A stretch of DNA of 64,000 bases from Mesostigma viride (Eukaryota; Streptophyta; Mesostigmatophyceae; Mesostigmatales; Mesostigmataceae): positions 815,001 to 879,000 of the forward strand of contig RPFO01000175.1 in the NCBI GenBank assembly GCA_009746045.1. The letters run 5' to 3'. Each line of letters starts with the position of its first letter. Position 1 is the first letter of the stretch. Below the pieces are notes generated by a model, which saw only the letters and a list, made by a program, of their open reading frames with translations, was not told where the DNA came from and ran no database searches. The translations under genes and the position numbers were made by a program. Shown here one piece after another: positions 10,706 to 23,043 of this stretch.

Positions 10706-10968
10706 ACTGCGTCATGTGCCCAGGTACCAATAGGGGAACCTTCAACGCCTATACACAACAAGGAGGGAGGGCGCCCTAGCTTGTCTCACTGCCCCGAGTG
10801 GGCAGGCCACAGAGCGCTCTCTCCACAACAAGGTACGGGCGCAACACTGTGGGTGCAATACAGCCGTGCACTACACTAGGTAGGCTGACGCATAGCTTGT
10901 GCGATAAAAAGGTGAGGTGGGCTCAAGACGTAGGCTAAGGCCGCTTCTGCGCAAGTTTATATTACTTT
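10706..10968. other. XRCC1 3' flank
   Basis: Short non-coding stretch between the XRCC1 stop and the first repeat of DIRS-like element A. It probably contains the XRCC1 3' untranslated region; no clear polyadenylation signal was singled out. Confidence 0.5.
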
Positions 10969-11109
10969 CTATTAACCGTGGAACTCCAGGGTAACCAGAC
11001 TCTTTAGTAGTATTAAAACAATGAGTGGAGCACATACAAAACGCAGGCCACATCCCGGCCGCGCATGCTCGTGGGAACACTTATTGCTTGGCAAAGGCTA
11101 GCCTTACCC
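10969..11109. repeat. DIRS-like A split repeat, B2 copy
   Basis: Starts CTATTAACCGTGGAACTCC and ends GCTAGCCTTACCC; its partner B1 is at 11571-11705. It is the outer left end of element A. Confidence 0.85.
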
Positions 11110-11133
11110 CCAAACACGCAGGGAGGGTGGGCA

Positions 11134-11570
11134 GGAAAAGAAAAAGAGGCCGACCTTAGCTAGGTGGGTTTGTTTTTGTCCTTTTTTGCGTGTCATGCGG
11201 CCTTGGCCCGGACGGCATTTTTTTGCCACGCAAATGTTGCGTCTGAACAAATGACGCAATGTGGTGTTCTAATTGCCGGCAGCTTACCTAAGGCTGCCGG
11301 GGCTATTAGGTCACATATTGCGTGAGAGAAGGAATCTAGATCTAGTTAATCACTACGCCATTAGCCAAGAAACCTAGACAGTGGCAGGTTTATATCTCAA
11401 CGTAGCTCCTGCCACCTGACCAAGAAAAACTGGCCAAAGTTTTGGCCACGACTGATCCTGATCAGGGCCGCACCGGCCTCAAAAGGTATGTCACGTGAAC
11501 CCAATAACCTAGCTATAGCGGCTACCCTTCCATCTCACAATAAAGAAACTATGTTCAGAGAACCACGATT
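11134..11570. repeat. DIRS-like A split repeat, A2 copy
   Basis: A roughly 435-bp segment from GAAAAGAAAAAGAGGCCGAC to AGAACCACGATT. It matches the two halves of the A1 copy at 22897-23043 and 24567-24869, which lets the LINE inserted in A1 be delimited exactly. Confidence 0.85.
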
Positions 11571-11705
11571 CTATTAACCGTGGAACTCCAGGGTAACCAG
11601 ATTCTTTATTAAAACAATGAGTGGAGCACATACAAAAGGCAGGCCACATCCCGGCCGCCGATGCTCATGGGAACACTTATTGCTTGGCAAAGGCTAGCCT
11701 TACCC
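11571..11705. repeat. DIRS-like A split repeat, B1 copy
   Basis: A 135-bp partner of B2 (10969-11109), directly next to the recombinase end of the coding region. Confidence 0.85.
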
Positions 11706-12707
11706 TTATATCCCTCCCTGGCGATCCATGCCAGGGGCAAAGAACCTAGCATAATGACATATAAATGAACAACCAAACTAGGTGGTGGGCAATTTCAAAA
11801 TAGCCCGCCAGGCCCGAGGGGGGCAGGCGGCCATGGCCCGAAGAAGAACCTCAGGAAACTCCACCTCCAAACTGCGGTGCAAGCCCACATAATGGGCAAC
11901 CGTGGAGCTGCTAAGCCAGCGCCCCCGGCCCTGGATGTCCCCCATGCTGCGACCCTCGAGGAAATCATGAGTGGCACCTCCATGCCGCAGCCCGTGAATG
12001 GTGAAAATCTGGGCGACCCCCAAGGCCTGAGTCGCATCCTGCCAAATGCGCCTGAATTGCGGGTAGGTGAAAGGGAACACGGCCTCCCAAGCGTGCTTAC
12101 CCGCAATGCAGTGACGGAGGATGGTTTCAGACATCACATCTTCTACCACCACTGACTGAGTCTTGCCCTTAGAGGTCTTGGTAGACCTCAACAGTAGGGC
12201 GCCCCGTTGAGCCGGCCCAAGCCGAACGTCAGGCTGGAGGCGCACATGGCCAACACGGAGGTTCAGCGCCTCCGAGATTCGCAGGTAATGGCGGAACACG
12301 ATGACCACCAGCAGGCCCGCAAGGCGCTGACCTTGCATGACCATCGTGCTGGCAAGTGCAAACGCCGCCTCCCATGGAATGGGAGGAGGGGCACGGGGGG
12401 GCACAAGTGTTTTCCACCCAGCGAGGACGCCACGGGCCAAGTCCCACCGCTTCACCATACCGGGATAATAAAGTTGCAACCCCATCAAGGCATTGACACA
12501 CGTCTGGCGGCTGTATCCCCGAAAATGAGCCCAGGCGACATACGCACACAATGTCTCCTCAAGGGTGTCAGCTCGTGACGATGACCTGTCCGCCCGCCCA
12601 CCAGCCTCCCACCAAGTCAAGAGGGAATCAAGACCACGACGGTAGGCCAGCAAGGTAGCCGGCTTTACTTTCCCCTCTAGCAATGGAAGGTAGCTAACAG
12701 GTGCAGG

Positions 12708-12731
12708 GGGCCCTGGGTTAGGATGGATGCC
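12708..12731 (-). other. 2A-like motif GIHPNPGP in DIRS-like A
   Basis: Between the RNase H and tyrosine-recombinase parts the frame reads EGIHPNPGPP. The NPGP core matches 2A ribosome-skipping peptides, whose consensus is D-[VI]-E-x-N-P-G-P; here His replaces the Glu. The same motif is found at the same place in element B. Confidence 0.6.
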
Positions 12732-15625
12732 TTCCGCGGTCAGGTCGCGCACCCAGCCTGCCAAGAAAGTCGCCATGGATTGGCCGCGAGAAACGCCATC
12801 GGCTGGTTGAAGTGCACTCGGCGTCCACACCCACTGGGAACGACTCCCAGTGGCGAGGGTCAGCGCGCACAAGCGGCGGCACTGCTTGTTGAGCTTGTGG
12901 GATGAGGACCACCCCTTAGCCAAGCAGCCCAACGCCGCGGTGGAGTCCACCAACCTCACCACCCGCTTGCCTCGGTTTGCCAAGCTGCGCGCACTCCTCT
13001 CCACGCCCTTCACTGCAGCCCGCACCTCCTTCTCGTTGATGTGCATCCCCGGATCCCGCCAACGACTCCGGACCCCAACCCGCCATTGCTGGCTAGTGAT
13101 TGCTTGTTGCGCCCGCCCGCTCAGTGGCCTAGGGCCAGCGTAGGCCACCTCGCTTGGTATGAGCAAAGTCGGGTACCCCCGCACCTCTCGTGCCCTCGCC
13201 AGCTCCGTCACATCGCCCGGCTCCATGGTTGCGTACACGACACCTTGCCCGTAGGTGGACGCGTCAGATCGATGCAACCACCTCACGTGCCAAAGGTGCG
13301 CTTCGGTCAACCCTTAGCATGGGAGCCAAGGCCAGGGCGCACTCTAACTCCTCCCGCACCCCGGCCCACAGCACCCAGGATCGCTGCCCCCACCCTTGCA
13401 GGCTGATGAATTTGAAACATTGCTGCCAAATGGACAAGCTGCGGCTTAACATCTGCAGCCACAACCACCGCCCCAAGACGGCAGCCAGCCCCTCGGCCGT
13501 AGCTCGGCCTCGAGTGAGTATAGCCTGCGTGTGGGCGATCACAAAGTTGAGCTGCTTGACCGTTGGTTCCAGCACGCCGTTCCGTCGGTGCCCCACCCCT
13601 AGGGCTTCTAGCTCGTCCCCTTCCAGGCTCGCCATCTTAGTCTTCTCCTTAGACGGCACAAGGTTGTTAGGGAGGTAGCCTTCCTCAATAGCGCACGTGA
13701 TGAGCTGGTTCACCGCCTCGCAGGTCCGCCCGTTGCTTGCCACCAAGTCATCAATGCATGGTGATGGACAGCATGGGGGCAGGGGGGGTTTCCAGGTCAA
13801 TCTGAAGCTCCCCGGCGCGCTCCTCCTAGCTTGTACTCGATGGCCAAGCGCAGTGGCTGGCCACACCCGTCGCGCACCAAGGGGAGCTCACCTGCGCTTG
13901 AGAGGTAGTTGACCTGGCGCCTCGGATCCAGGGCACCGGTCATGTAGAGCACCATCTCATGGATGGCCTCCCCCAGCGCCACCGCATGGGAATGGCCCAT
14001 GGCCAGCACCTTGAGCACGGGCCGCACCCTCCGCCTCGGCCCTGCCAGACCTACGCTCGTCGACCACACACTAGGAAGCCCTTGGTAGTCCCACCACCAC
14101 TCGGGCACCTCGATGGAGTAGTAGTATGACACGAGGTCGCTGTTGGCGCAGTAGCACCAGCCCTTGATGTAGACCTCCACGAGGATGCCCAGGTGGGGTA
14201 GCAGCAGAGTTCCATTATACGGCGTATTATACGGTATTATACGGTATTATACGGTATAATACGCGTTATACAAGGTCGAGCGGATAATTTTTATCCGTTT
14301 TATACGATTTGCGTATTTTTACGTATAATACGGCGAACAATTCGTATAAGCGCGCGTATAATGGGGTTTTCGCGCTCATCCGAGGTCCGGCAGCCAAATT
14401 TTTCGTGCGGGAACCAAGGCGGGAATGCAAGGGAACTTAGAAACACTACGGAAACCATCCACTGGTTGACATTTGGCGACCGCGAGACACAAGGATCTTA
14501 CAAGCAAGCTACACTGTAGCATGGCAAGTTGGCAACCCACGTTGGCAACCCTCCATGCTGTTTAGGTCTCTGCCCTTGCCTCTCGGGCAGCCATGCACCG
14601 AATATTAATACAAGTCATACAACTACTGACTGGTACGAGAGCATGGCCGCTTTACATTTTCAATCTGTAGGCATTATCCTTAGGTCTTGAAAAGCTTATA
14701 TCCTTGGCCAGGCAACGTTTGGATGTGCGCAGATATGTCTCGACCTTCTACTCGATGCGGCAACCTCGTTTCAGCAACCAGGTGGCGACCGTGCATGTGC
14801 TAACTGTTGACGGGAAATGCCCCTACATTTGAACGCGGATAGATGCTTCACGTTATTCCTTACATGATTTATAAGCGACGACGGCCAGGAAAGGCTCGCA
14901 GCTACGTCCATCAGGTGGGCATGCTGGCTCCGTCAAGAAAGGTAATATGCGGTTTTGATCTGGTACGTGCTATCCTGTTCACGTGTTCATTGTACTGTAT
15001 CAAGTTGTTGGGTGGATTGTAAAATAATCGTAGACCTGTAATGGAGGTTTTCTGCTTGTCTTTTGGTTGCTTTACTGCCTCTACGCATTATTGGCTCGTG
15101 ATGGTTGGGGAATACCACTACGACATGCAGATTTTGGACCAGATTTGTCTGCTATTAGCTTATGCTTCATCGAAAGCAGTGACGTAGTGCTTGGCATTGT
15201 TTGTAAATATGATAAGCTTGATAACGCGATGTTTTTTCTTGCTAGAAACATCTCGAAACAAGTGGTTTTCTGGCCAGATCTAGCCACTATTTCTTGTTTT
15301 GCTCGCCAAAGTCAGCCTTCTTCTTGTGTGCTCCTCATGCATACAAGAAACATGGAGATGCCCAGGACCTGCTTGCATGGAAGCATAGCCATCTTACTTC
15401 TTTTGCTTTGTTCATCTTTCCATTTCATTTGGCGTTGTTTTTTAGGGTATAATGCATAGGTAATCTAGCTCCTCGTGAACCCCGGTTTACACGTCCAGTG
15501 TTCCCAAGCACTGCTGAGCAGTGGCAACCCATGTTTCATGTGTAATTTAGTGTCAGAAACATGTGGACTGCTTGAAATGATATCAAAATGCATGAAACAA
15601 CCCCAAAAACGATGAAATCCAGTAT

Positions 15626-15820
15626 CCATTTCTGGCCTTGCCTTGCTTTGCATGCATCACCACAAAACATCAAATTTATTACAATATGTGTGCTAGCTCT
15701 ATACGGTGGAATAACACAGACATGTCTACCAGATGGCAACACGGCCATCTGTATGCTAGGGTGAGCACACTATGTGAATGTGCAGGGCCAGCCCACAGCA
15801 GCTGTGCCCCTGCTCTACCC
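15626..15820. repeat. DIRS-like B split repeat, B2 copy
   Basis: A 195-bp segment from CCATTTCTGGCCTTGCC to TGCTCTACCC, identical by eye to B1 (16053-16247). It forms the outer left end of element B. Confidence 0.9.
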
Positions 15821-15844
15821 CTTTTGCCAGGGTGGGTGGGTGGG

Positions 15845-16052
15845 AGGCAAAAGAAACAACCTGCTTCCCTAGAATGGAAGCCCACCCTTTATAGCAACCA
15901 CCTCTCCAGCCAACCCCTACCTGGGTGGCTGGGGTACGGGTGCCAGCACAAAAAATATTTTTTCTAAAATTATTTTTTCTTTGGTGCTATACGGCGTTGC
16001 ATTCTCCGCTCAGCAGGTTAGTCATAGATAAAATGAGCATAGCTCACCAAAT
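15845..16052. repeat. DIRS-like B split repeat, A2 copy
   Basis: A 208-bp segment from AGGCAAAAGAAACAACC to AGCTCACCAAAT. It is repeated at 20731-20939 (A1) with a one-base length difference. Confidence 0.9.
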
Positions 16053-16247
16053 CCATTTCTGGCCTTGCCTTGCTTTGCATGCATCACCACAAAACATCAA
16101 ATTTATTACAATATGTGTGCTAGCTCTATACGGTGGAATAACACAGACATGTCTACCAGATGGCAACACGGCCATCTGTATGCTAGGGTGAGCACACTAT
16201 GTGAATGTGCAGGGCCAGCCCACAGCAGCTGTGCCCCTGCTCTACCC
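16053..16247. repeat. DIRS-like B split repeat, B1 copy
   Basis: This inner partner of B2 abuts A2 directly; the A2/B1 junction is the expected product of a circular intermediate. Confidence 0.9.
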
Positions 16248-17376
16248 ACATCTCCTTACATGGCTAACAGCCGAAAATACGTAGGACATGCAAAAAAGAA
16301 AACTTAAACTACCTAGCTATGGGGGTACTTTGTCCCAACCCAGGTTCACCCTCGGGTTAGTTAAACCATTTCCCCCCTGACCTCCCACACAAGGGTGAGG
16401 TCAGTTGATAGCTAAAAGACGAGAGATAAAAACAGGAGGACGTCAAAACTCGACGCCACCGAAGTGGCGCCGGAAAGCCGCTGGGTCAAAACCCAGGGCC
16501 TGAGCCCAGAGGGCGGGTGGGATGTCGCGCCCCAGGAGGCTGCGGTGGAGGCCAATGTAGCGCGTGACCGAGAGGGCCGAAGCCCACCGGCCGCGCAGCT
16601 GGATGGCCTCCGGCGACTCGCCAGCGATGGCGTCGTGCGTCGCCCCCCCATGCCGGAGGCTGTGAAAAGAAAACATCCCTGGGATGCCCATGCGGGCCTG
16701 CACAGCCTCCCACTGCTGCCTAGCCTGGCTGTACGTTAAGCCCGAAAGAGGAGTGCATCCGGGGGCTGGCCAGCCGTCAGACGTCGCAGGAGCCACAAAG
16801 AAAGTGGATCCCGGACGAGGACGTGCTGGGCCGCCCCCTGCGCAGTTTTGGGGTTGCGCAGCACAAGGGCACCGACCATGGGCCCTGGCTCGAGAAGGGG
16901 GTGGCCGGGATGAGCCACATCCCGAACCCGCAGCCCTAGCGCCTCGCTAATGCGTAAATACTGCTGGAAAGCAATAATAATCAACGCACTCAAATGCACC
17001 TGTCGACGTGAAACTAGCAACAGGGCAGTGAAATAGCAAAGGCGCCAGGGCATAGGCGGAGGGCTGACAGCCGGAACAAGCCGCTGCCAACCTGCTAGCA
17101 GGCGGTCCGCCAGTACCCAATTCCGAACAATGTCGGGGTAGTACAGGTGCAGACAGGCCTTGGCATGCTGGCATAAGGTACGCCCCCGCCCGCCCTGGCA
17201 TGGTAGACAGCAGAAATCCACTCACAGAAAATGGCTTCCGCGTCAGCTGGGTCGACAGGGCCAGGTGGCGCCCACGCCACGTAGACAGCCGCCGCACGCC
17301 GGTACGCTGGCAAGGTAGACACAGGGTTGACTGTGCCCTCCAAAAGTGCCAAGTCCCGAGGGCGTCGCGCCCCCTC

Positions 17377-17403
17377 AGGCCCAGGGTTGGGATGCACGTC
17401 ACC
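17377..17403 (-). other. 2A-like motif GDVHPNPGP in DIRS-like B
   Basis: Located between RNase H and recombinase, in the same relative place as in element A. It keeps Asp-Val and NPGP of the 2A consensus and has His-Pro where 2A peptides have Glu-x. Confidence 0.6.
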
Positions 17404-20400
17404 ACACCGGGTCAAGTCAGGAATCCAAGCGCCACGCCGACTGGCCTTGTCAGCTGGGTTGTGGTCGGTAGCCACCCAGACCCAGTGGCTCTGCATGTCG
17501 CCAGCCAGTGACAGAGCGCAGTAGCGCCGAACCAGCTGGTTGAGGCGGTAGGAAGACGACCGCCCTCTGACAAACGCCCCCACCACAGCACTGGAGTCTA
17601 CGAGCCGGACGACTCGCTTACCTCGACACGCCTTGGTCCGGCACGACCACTCGACCCCCTGTGTCGCAGCAATCGCCTCCTTGACGTTGATGTGGTTAGG
17701 CTGCCCCCGCCACCGGTAGGACAGTGCCGTACGCCAGTGGCCACTATCCAGCAGGCTGTAGTCCCCCTCCTCCATGCGCTCCAGGTCCCAGTCCTCCCCA
17801 GACGTTAAAGCTGTCGTCCGCCACCCCCGCGCTTCGCGCCGGGTCGCCAGCCGGGCACAATCGGCCCCAGGCAGGTCCCTGTAGACCACCCCACCGCCGG
17901 AGCCGCTCGCATCACTTGCGACGACCCGGTCAGAAAGGGGCCGGGCCCTGGCCGCCCTCAAAAAGGGGGCCAGGTCGATCGCCGCCTGAAGCTCCTGGCG
18001 GGCCCCCGCAGGGAGGCGCCAGCGGCGCCCAGGCAGGGAGGCATTCATGGCTGCTAGCAGCCGGTACGTCTCAGACCACACCGAAAGCATGGGGCGGCAC
18101 AGCAGATGCATCCACACCCACTTCCCAAGCACAGAACTAAGTTCGCGGTAGTATGTAAACCCGCGATCTAAGATTCTATGAGTAGCAGCGATAACTGCCA
18201 CCACACGCTCAGGAACAGGCACCACGTCACCATCTCTTTGGTGAATGACCCCACCGCCTGCACACCAGTCTGCTCTGCTGTCGCCCGTACCACCTTGTCA
18301 GACTTCTGCACCAGCCCAACAGCGGCGTAGGCAGCCTGAACACGATCTAGCTGCTGATTCACCCCATCCACCGACGCACAGTGGGTGAAATGGAGGTCAT
18401 CGATCGTCACAGCATGCATACCTTCCAGATCCTGCCGAGATTCGAAGCACGGCGAGGGCGCCAAGGGCGCAGCAGGGTCCTCCTCCAGCCTCAGCCGGAC
18501 GGTCTCCCCCGCCTCGTTGGCCTCCGCCACCAGGATCAGCGCGGACATGTTGATGCTCAGCCCACGACTAGCCTCCAACGGCGGCTTGGGGCCACAGCGG
18601 TACAACACAGACTGATGCACACACTGGGCCACGGCGACGGCCAGCTTGTTGCCCATTGGCCAGCACAACATCCACGGCCACACCTTCCGACGAGCCCCAC
18701 TCAGGCCCACCAGATCCGACCACACCGGCATCCACGCACAGTACCGCCGCATCCAAACTGGCAGGCGGAGTCTGTTGTAGTACGAATCCAAATCTGATAC
18801 GCCCCCAAAAACATCCTCCCCAGCGCGCGTGGGCAAATCGCAAATCACGCCAAGGTGTGGTAAAAAAGCGGGCATAGGATCTGGTAGTGGCATGTTGCCA
18901 CGCCGGTTGTCCACAATCAGCCGTATACGGCCGTCGGGCTTTCCGACCCCAAAAGTACCGTTCACCATAGGCGGCTCCTCCTCAAAAAATCCACCCAAAA
19001 TCCCCCTCTCCACACACACCGTGCAAACCCGCGCGAACTCCTCCATGCTACACCCCCGCGAGATCCGCATCGACTTCTGCAAGATCCGCTCTGCTGGGCT
19101 CAGCGTCCGTACCATCCTACTCTCATCATTCAAAATTGCTCCCCAAGAGGGGGGTAGTAAGTTCAGCACATCCACTTGGCCACCTTCCCCCGGACCAGGC
19201 AAAGCCAAGCGTGCGGCCACTAACGGTTCGTAAGGGGCTCCTTCAGCATATTCACCCCCATCCACTACAGATCCTGCCATTGCCGCTACGGAACCACCGT
19301 TCCGGCGGACAAAGGACCTGCAAGCATCATCGATCCCATCTAGGGCCGCCTGCTGCAGAGGCCCGGGCACACGGGCTGAATCTACAGCAGGCGGGTCTCG
19401 CCCCCCCCCCCCATCCAGTTTAACGCCCTAACCGTCTGACAGGCTAGTGTGCGAGCATTAAAAGCCCGACTCATCCTATCGCGCCTACGGCCTGAGCGTA
19501 CCTGCTGCCACCAGTCACGAGGTGGCAGGGGTGCTGGAAGAGGTAGTGGAAGAAGGCACCGCTCCCTCACTTGTTGTTGTTGGACGGGCCGCCCTGCCCC
19601 TTCTTGCCGGGACCCTGCTCCAGCTTGTGCTGCAGCTTCCCCATGCTCATCGCCGCCCGCACCGCCGGAGACGCCAGCATTGCTCCACCCTCCTGGAATG
19701 GCAGCATTGCCGACGGCGTCCCCTTCCACCCGTCGACCCCACATCCACCAGCTGGCATGCCGTGATCAGCTTTGCCAGGTACTCGGCTGCTGCCAGCTCC
19801 AGAATTACTTCGGAGCGTGGCGTGGCCCAGTAGCCAAATTCTGTCACCATCGTGTCCAGAATTCCTGCCATCTGCAGGAGCAGCATCCTCCTCTCCCCGC
19901 TGGCTGAGCTGCCGTGCATCGTCAGCATTAACGATGCACGGATGACTTCCCCCCCACGCTCTCTGCGTAGTCCAGCATCCCGGCAGCACCGCCTCCAGCA
20001 TGTTGCTCACCAGGACCGGCACTGCATGCCCGCTCAGCGCCACCCCCTTCGTGCGCGCCAGCCTGCCAGCAGTCGCCGCTGCGGCTGGGCTTGCAGTTGC
20101 TGGAGTCTTTGCCTGGTCCAGCAGCTTCGACATGGCCGATATCAGGTCGCCAATATCTCCGCCAGTGCGGGCGTTGCCCGGCGGGATGGAAGCCCCCGCT
20201 GGCGTTGCATAGCCCGTCTCGGTCCCCAGCAGCCGACCTATGTTCCGGTCTAGGTCCGCCACATCCTGGTCGATCGCCCCAGGGCGCCATCCTCCTCGCC
20301 AGCGCCCGGTCCACCATGCCCCGCCCCTCCGCTTCCACCTGCCGAAGGGGGAACACCCCCAGCTCCCACCCACCTGCTGACACTGGTGGATCCGGCTCTG

Positions 20401-20730
20401 CAATAGCCTCCCCCAGTTGCGCTGCTAGCACATCGGCCAGGGCCTCCTCCCCATCCCAGTCGCTGACAAACCCCCTTTTCTCCAACACGTCCATGACGTT
20501 CTTGGCACGCCCCGGATTGAGCTTCTGGATCCGCTCTAGCCAATGCCCCTCCCCTAGGATCTTCTGGACCGCAGTTGCGGCCTCCTTTGGGGTGCATCCC
20601 TCCCTGGCTTCTTGCTTGAGCTTTGCTATGAAATTCCGCTCTGGGGCTGTCACTGAGGTCATGGTGGGTTATAATGCTTGATGTGTTATATTGCGTTTTG
20701 TTTTTTGCGATGTGGTCACTTGAGGTTCTC

Positions 20731-20939
20731 AGGCAAAAGAAACAACCTGCTTCCCTAGAATGGAAGCCCACCCTTTATAGCAACCACCTCTCCAGCCAAC
20801 CCCTACCTGGGTGGCTGGGGTACGGGTGCCAGCACAAAAAATATTTTTTCTAAAATTATTTTTTCCTTTGGTGCTATACGGCGTTGCATTCTCCGCTCAG
20901 CAGGTTAGTCATAGATAAAATGAGCATAGCTCACCAAAT
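20731..20939. repeat. DIRS-like B split repeat, A1 copy
   Basis: This is the outer right end of element B, ending AGCTCACCAAAT directly before hAT-like sequence TTGCGTATAAT. Confidence 0.9.
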
Positions 20940-22896
20940 TTGCGTATAATTTCCGGATAATACCGTATTGTACCGTATTATCCATTATACGGACCCCGCG
21001 CGTATAACCGCGTATTGCGTATAATGGAACTCTGGGTAGCAGGATCTTGGGGGGGTCCACCCACAGCAGGTTGCCCAGCTTCCTGTTGACGATGAACCGT
21101 AGCTCGCCCACCCCCTTGGCCACTCCAAAGCAGCCATCCACCCACTTGGGCCGCCTCTCCCGGAACGCCACCATGCCCACGCCCGCTGCCCGGCTCATGA
21201 GCTTGCCCCATTCATCCATGGAGCATCCCCGGCTGGGCTTGGGCACATTCCAATACTTTGCGCTCGCCACGACCGCTGGCTTGATGCAGTTCTGTTCGCT
21301 GGCATATATCTCCCACCAGCTCGGCCGCATAGCCAACAGGTCGAGCAGCCGTGCCTTCCCCGCCACCTCCGCCTTTGGTAAACTCACCGCGTCCGCGCGC
21401 AGTTGTTCATACTTATTCTGCTTCCCATGTATTGCATCAGCACCTTCTTGCTCCTGGCCTGTCGCAACGCCCCCTACGCGGCGACTGTGCCAGGTGCAGT
21501 GCCTCTTGACCCTCGCAAGGGCCTCCTCCCTCCCCTTAGAGCACGCCCCTCTAGGGTTTGGAGGAGGGTCTTGCCCCCCCCCCCCACAGCCAATTAAGCC
21601 AACGCACTACCTTGCATTGCAGTGTGTACTCGCGGTGGCGGCGCGTGGCACGCTGTCGCCGGCGTGCCGATCTCACCCTGCCCCACGCGGTGTACGCTGG
21701 CCTAAGTGGGTATGGCAGCGGGAAAAGGGAGCGGTCTCGATGGGATTCTATTTCCCTACTTGTTGCATGAGCCTTGCTGAGCTTGTCCAAGAGGATCGCA
21801 GTTTGGAGAGCTGCCTTGACAGCCGGGGTGGCTGACAGTGCAGCCTCCTCCCCCAATGGCAGGAGGTGGCTGGCCACCTTCCACCCCCCCCCTTCTTCAC
21901 CCCTCCACCAGCAGCAAGGCCGCCACCACCCTCATTAGGTACTCCATGCCCACAAGCTCCCCGGCTGCTGAGCCCAGCTCCTTGAGAAGGGTGTCCATGG
22001 CCAATGCAATGTTCATGACAATTTTCCTGTTCTCCATGTTCCGCCAACTTCCAGGCTTGACCGTCATGACCCACGACCGGATTCCCATCCCATTGTCGCT
22101 GGCGTCCTCCAACACCCCCGGCATGCAGCACCCGCTCCGAAATCCGATATTTCACCCTCTTGGCTCGGCTTGGCAGCGCCACCCCTTTCGAGGCCTTGAA
22201 GTGGCTTCCCGCCCCCTCCATTCCTCCCAGCGCTGCCTTCAAACCTTGCATGAATTTCTCGGCTGCGACCTCCCCCTCCTCGTCCTCCTCGTCGTCCTGA
22301 TTTTCGGTTTCCGGAGGTGCCCCAACGAATGTCGCCAACCTCGCCCTCATTTCCTTTCCGACAGCCCCCCCACCTGCCGAAACCTTGGCCGCGCCTTTCG
22401 GCTTGGCCATTTTTCATTGCGCAGGTGTCGTTGGTGGCAGCGCCTGATCCTCCTCGTCCGCCGCGAGATCTGCCACGGCCAGCAGTTTTGCCACCAACGT
22501 TCCGTTTGGATCACGTGCGTCCAACACGTCGCCAACATCAACGTGATCGGCCAGCAACTGCACGACAGACTTCAGCTGGTTCGAGCTCCACGAGCTGGCG
22601 TCCGTCACCCAGTCCTCGGCACCGAAGACCTGCTCGACTGCCCCCACAGCCTCTGCGGGGCTGATGCACTTGGCGAGCAGAGTGGCGAGCTGCTTCTTTT
22701 TGGCGCTGAAGGCGACTGGCGCGTGACTGGCGGCAGCAGCCCGCGGTGTGGGCGTCCCGTCCTCCCCGCACGCTGCCTGCCCTGCTGTAGCTTTGCGCCC
22801 CTTCGGCATTGCTGCTCAGGGCCAAAAATGGCTCCGACAGTACAGGTTCGTCAAACCAGAGGTTCCTTTCCCCTGGCTTGCTGTCGCCGCCCTCGT

Positions 22897-23043
22897 GAAA
22901 AGAAAAGAGGCCGACCTTAGCTAGGTGGGTTTGTTTTTTTTCATTTTTGCGTGTCGACATGCGGCCTTGGCCCGGACGGCATTTCTTCGCCACGCAAATG
23001 TTGCGTCTGAACAAATGACGCAATGTGGCGTTCTAATTGCCGG
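22897..23043. repeat. DIRS-like A split repeat A1, left part
   Basis: First part of the A1 repeat, matching 11134 onward. It ends in TAATTGCCGG, the target duplication of the LINE that splits this repeat. Confidence 0.85.

Larger units (their letters stand above)
15626..20939 (-). mobile_element. DIRS-like (tyrosine-recombinase) retroelement B, young
   Basis: This is a second fossil of the same class as element A, minus orientation, 5.3 kb, sitting in the hAT-like element. Transcript order: A1 (20731-20939), gag-like region (about 19.5-20.66 kb), reverse transcriptase (about 18.2-19.4 kb, with SDLDSYYNRLRLP and TIDDLHF), RNase H (VRLVDSSAVVG), 2A-like motif GDVHPNPGP, tyrosine recombinase (about 16.4-17.2 kb, RISEALGLRVRD and FHSLRHGGATHD), B1 (16053-16247), A2 (15845-16052) and B2 (15626-15820). 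B1 and B2 (195 bp) look identical and A1/A2 differ by about one base, so insertion was recent. The structure is complete at both ends, but the coding region shows a few breaks. Confidence 0.88.
14205..21034. mobile_element. hAT-like DNA element, non-autonomous, carrying DIRS-like B
   Basis: The ends are 17-bp perfect inverted repeats CAGAGTTCCATTATACG (14205) and its complement ending at 21034. They are flanked by an 8-bp target duplication GGTAGCAG (14197-14204 and 21035-21042). CAG ends plus an 8-bp duplication fit the hAT superfamily. Subterminal regions (14211-14365 and 20940-21030) are packed with ATTATACGG/CGTATAAT motifs in both orientations, as in hAT transposase-binding regions. After removing DIRS-like B, about 1.5 kb remains and no transposase was recognised; the frame at 15067-15459 (130 codons) matches nothing known to me. 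It entered the reverse-transcriptase part of DIRS-like A. Confidence 0.8.

Noticed and set aside
10969-11705. Solo LTR with flanking tandem duplication left of element A
   Set aside because: The 140-bp pair and the 435-bp block are better explained together as the B2-A2-B1 part of a split-direct-repeat DIRS-like element, with A1 at 22897-24869.
15067-15459. hAT transposase in the 130-codon frame
   Set aside because: No RNase H-like catalytic block or hAT C-terminal motif is visible; left as unexplained sequence.
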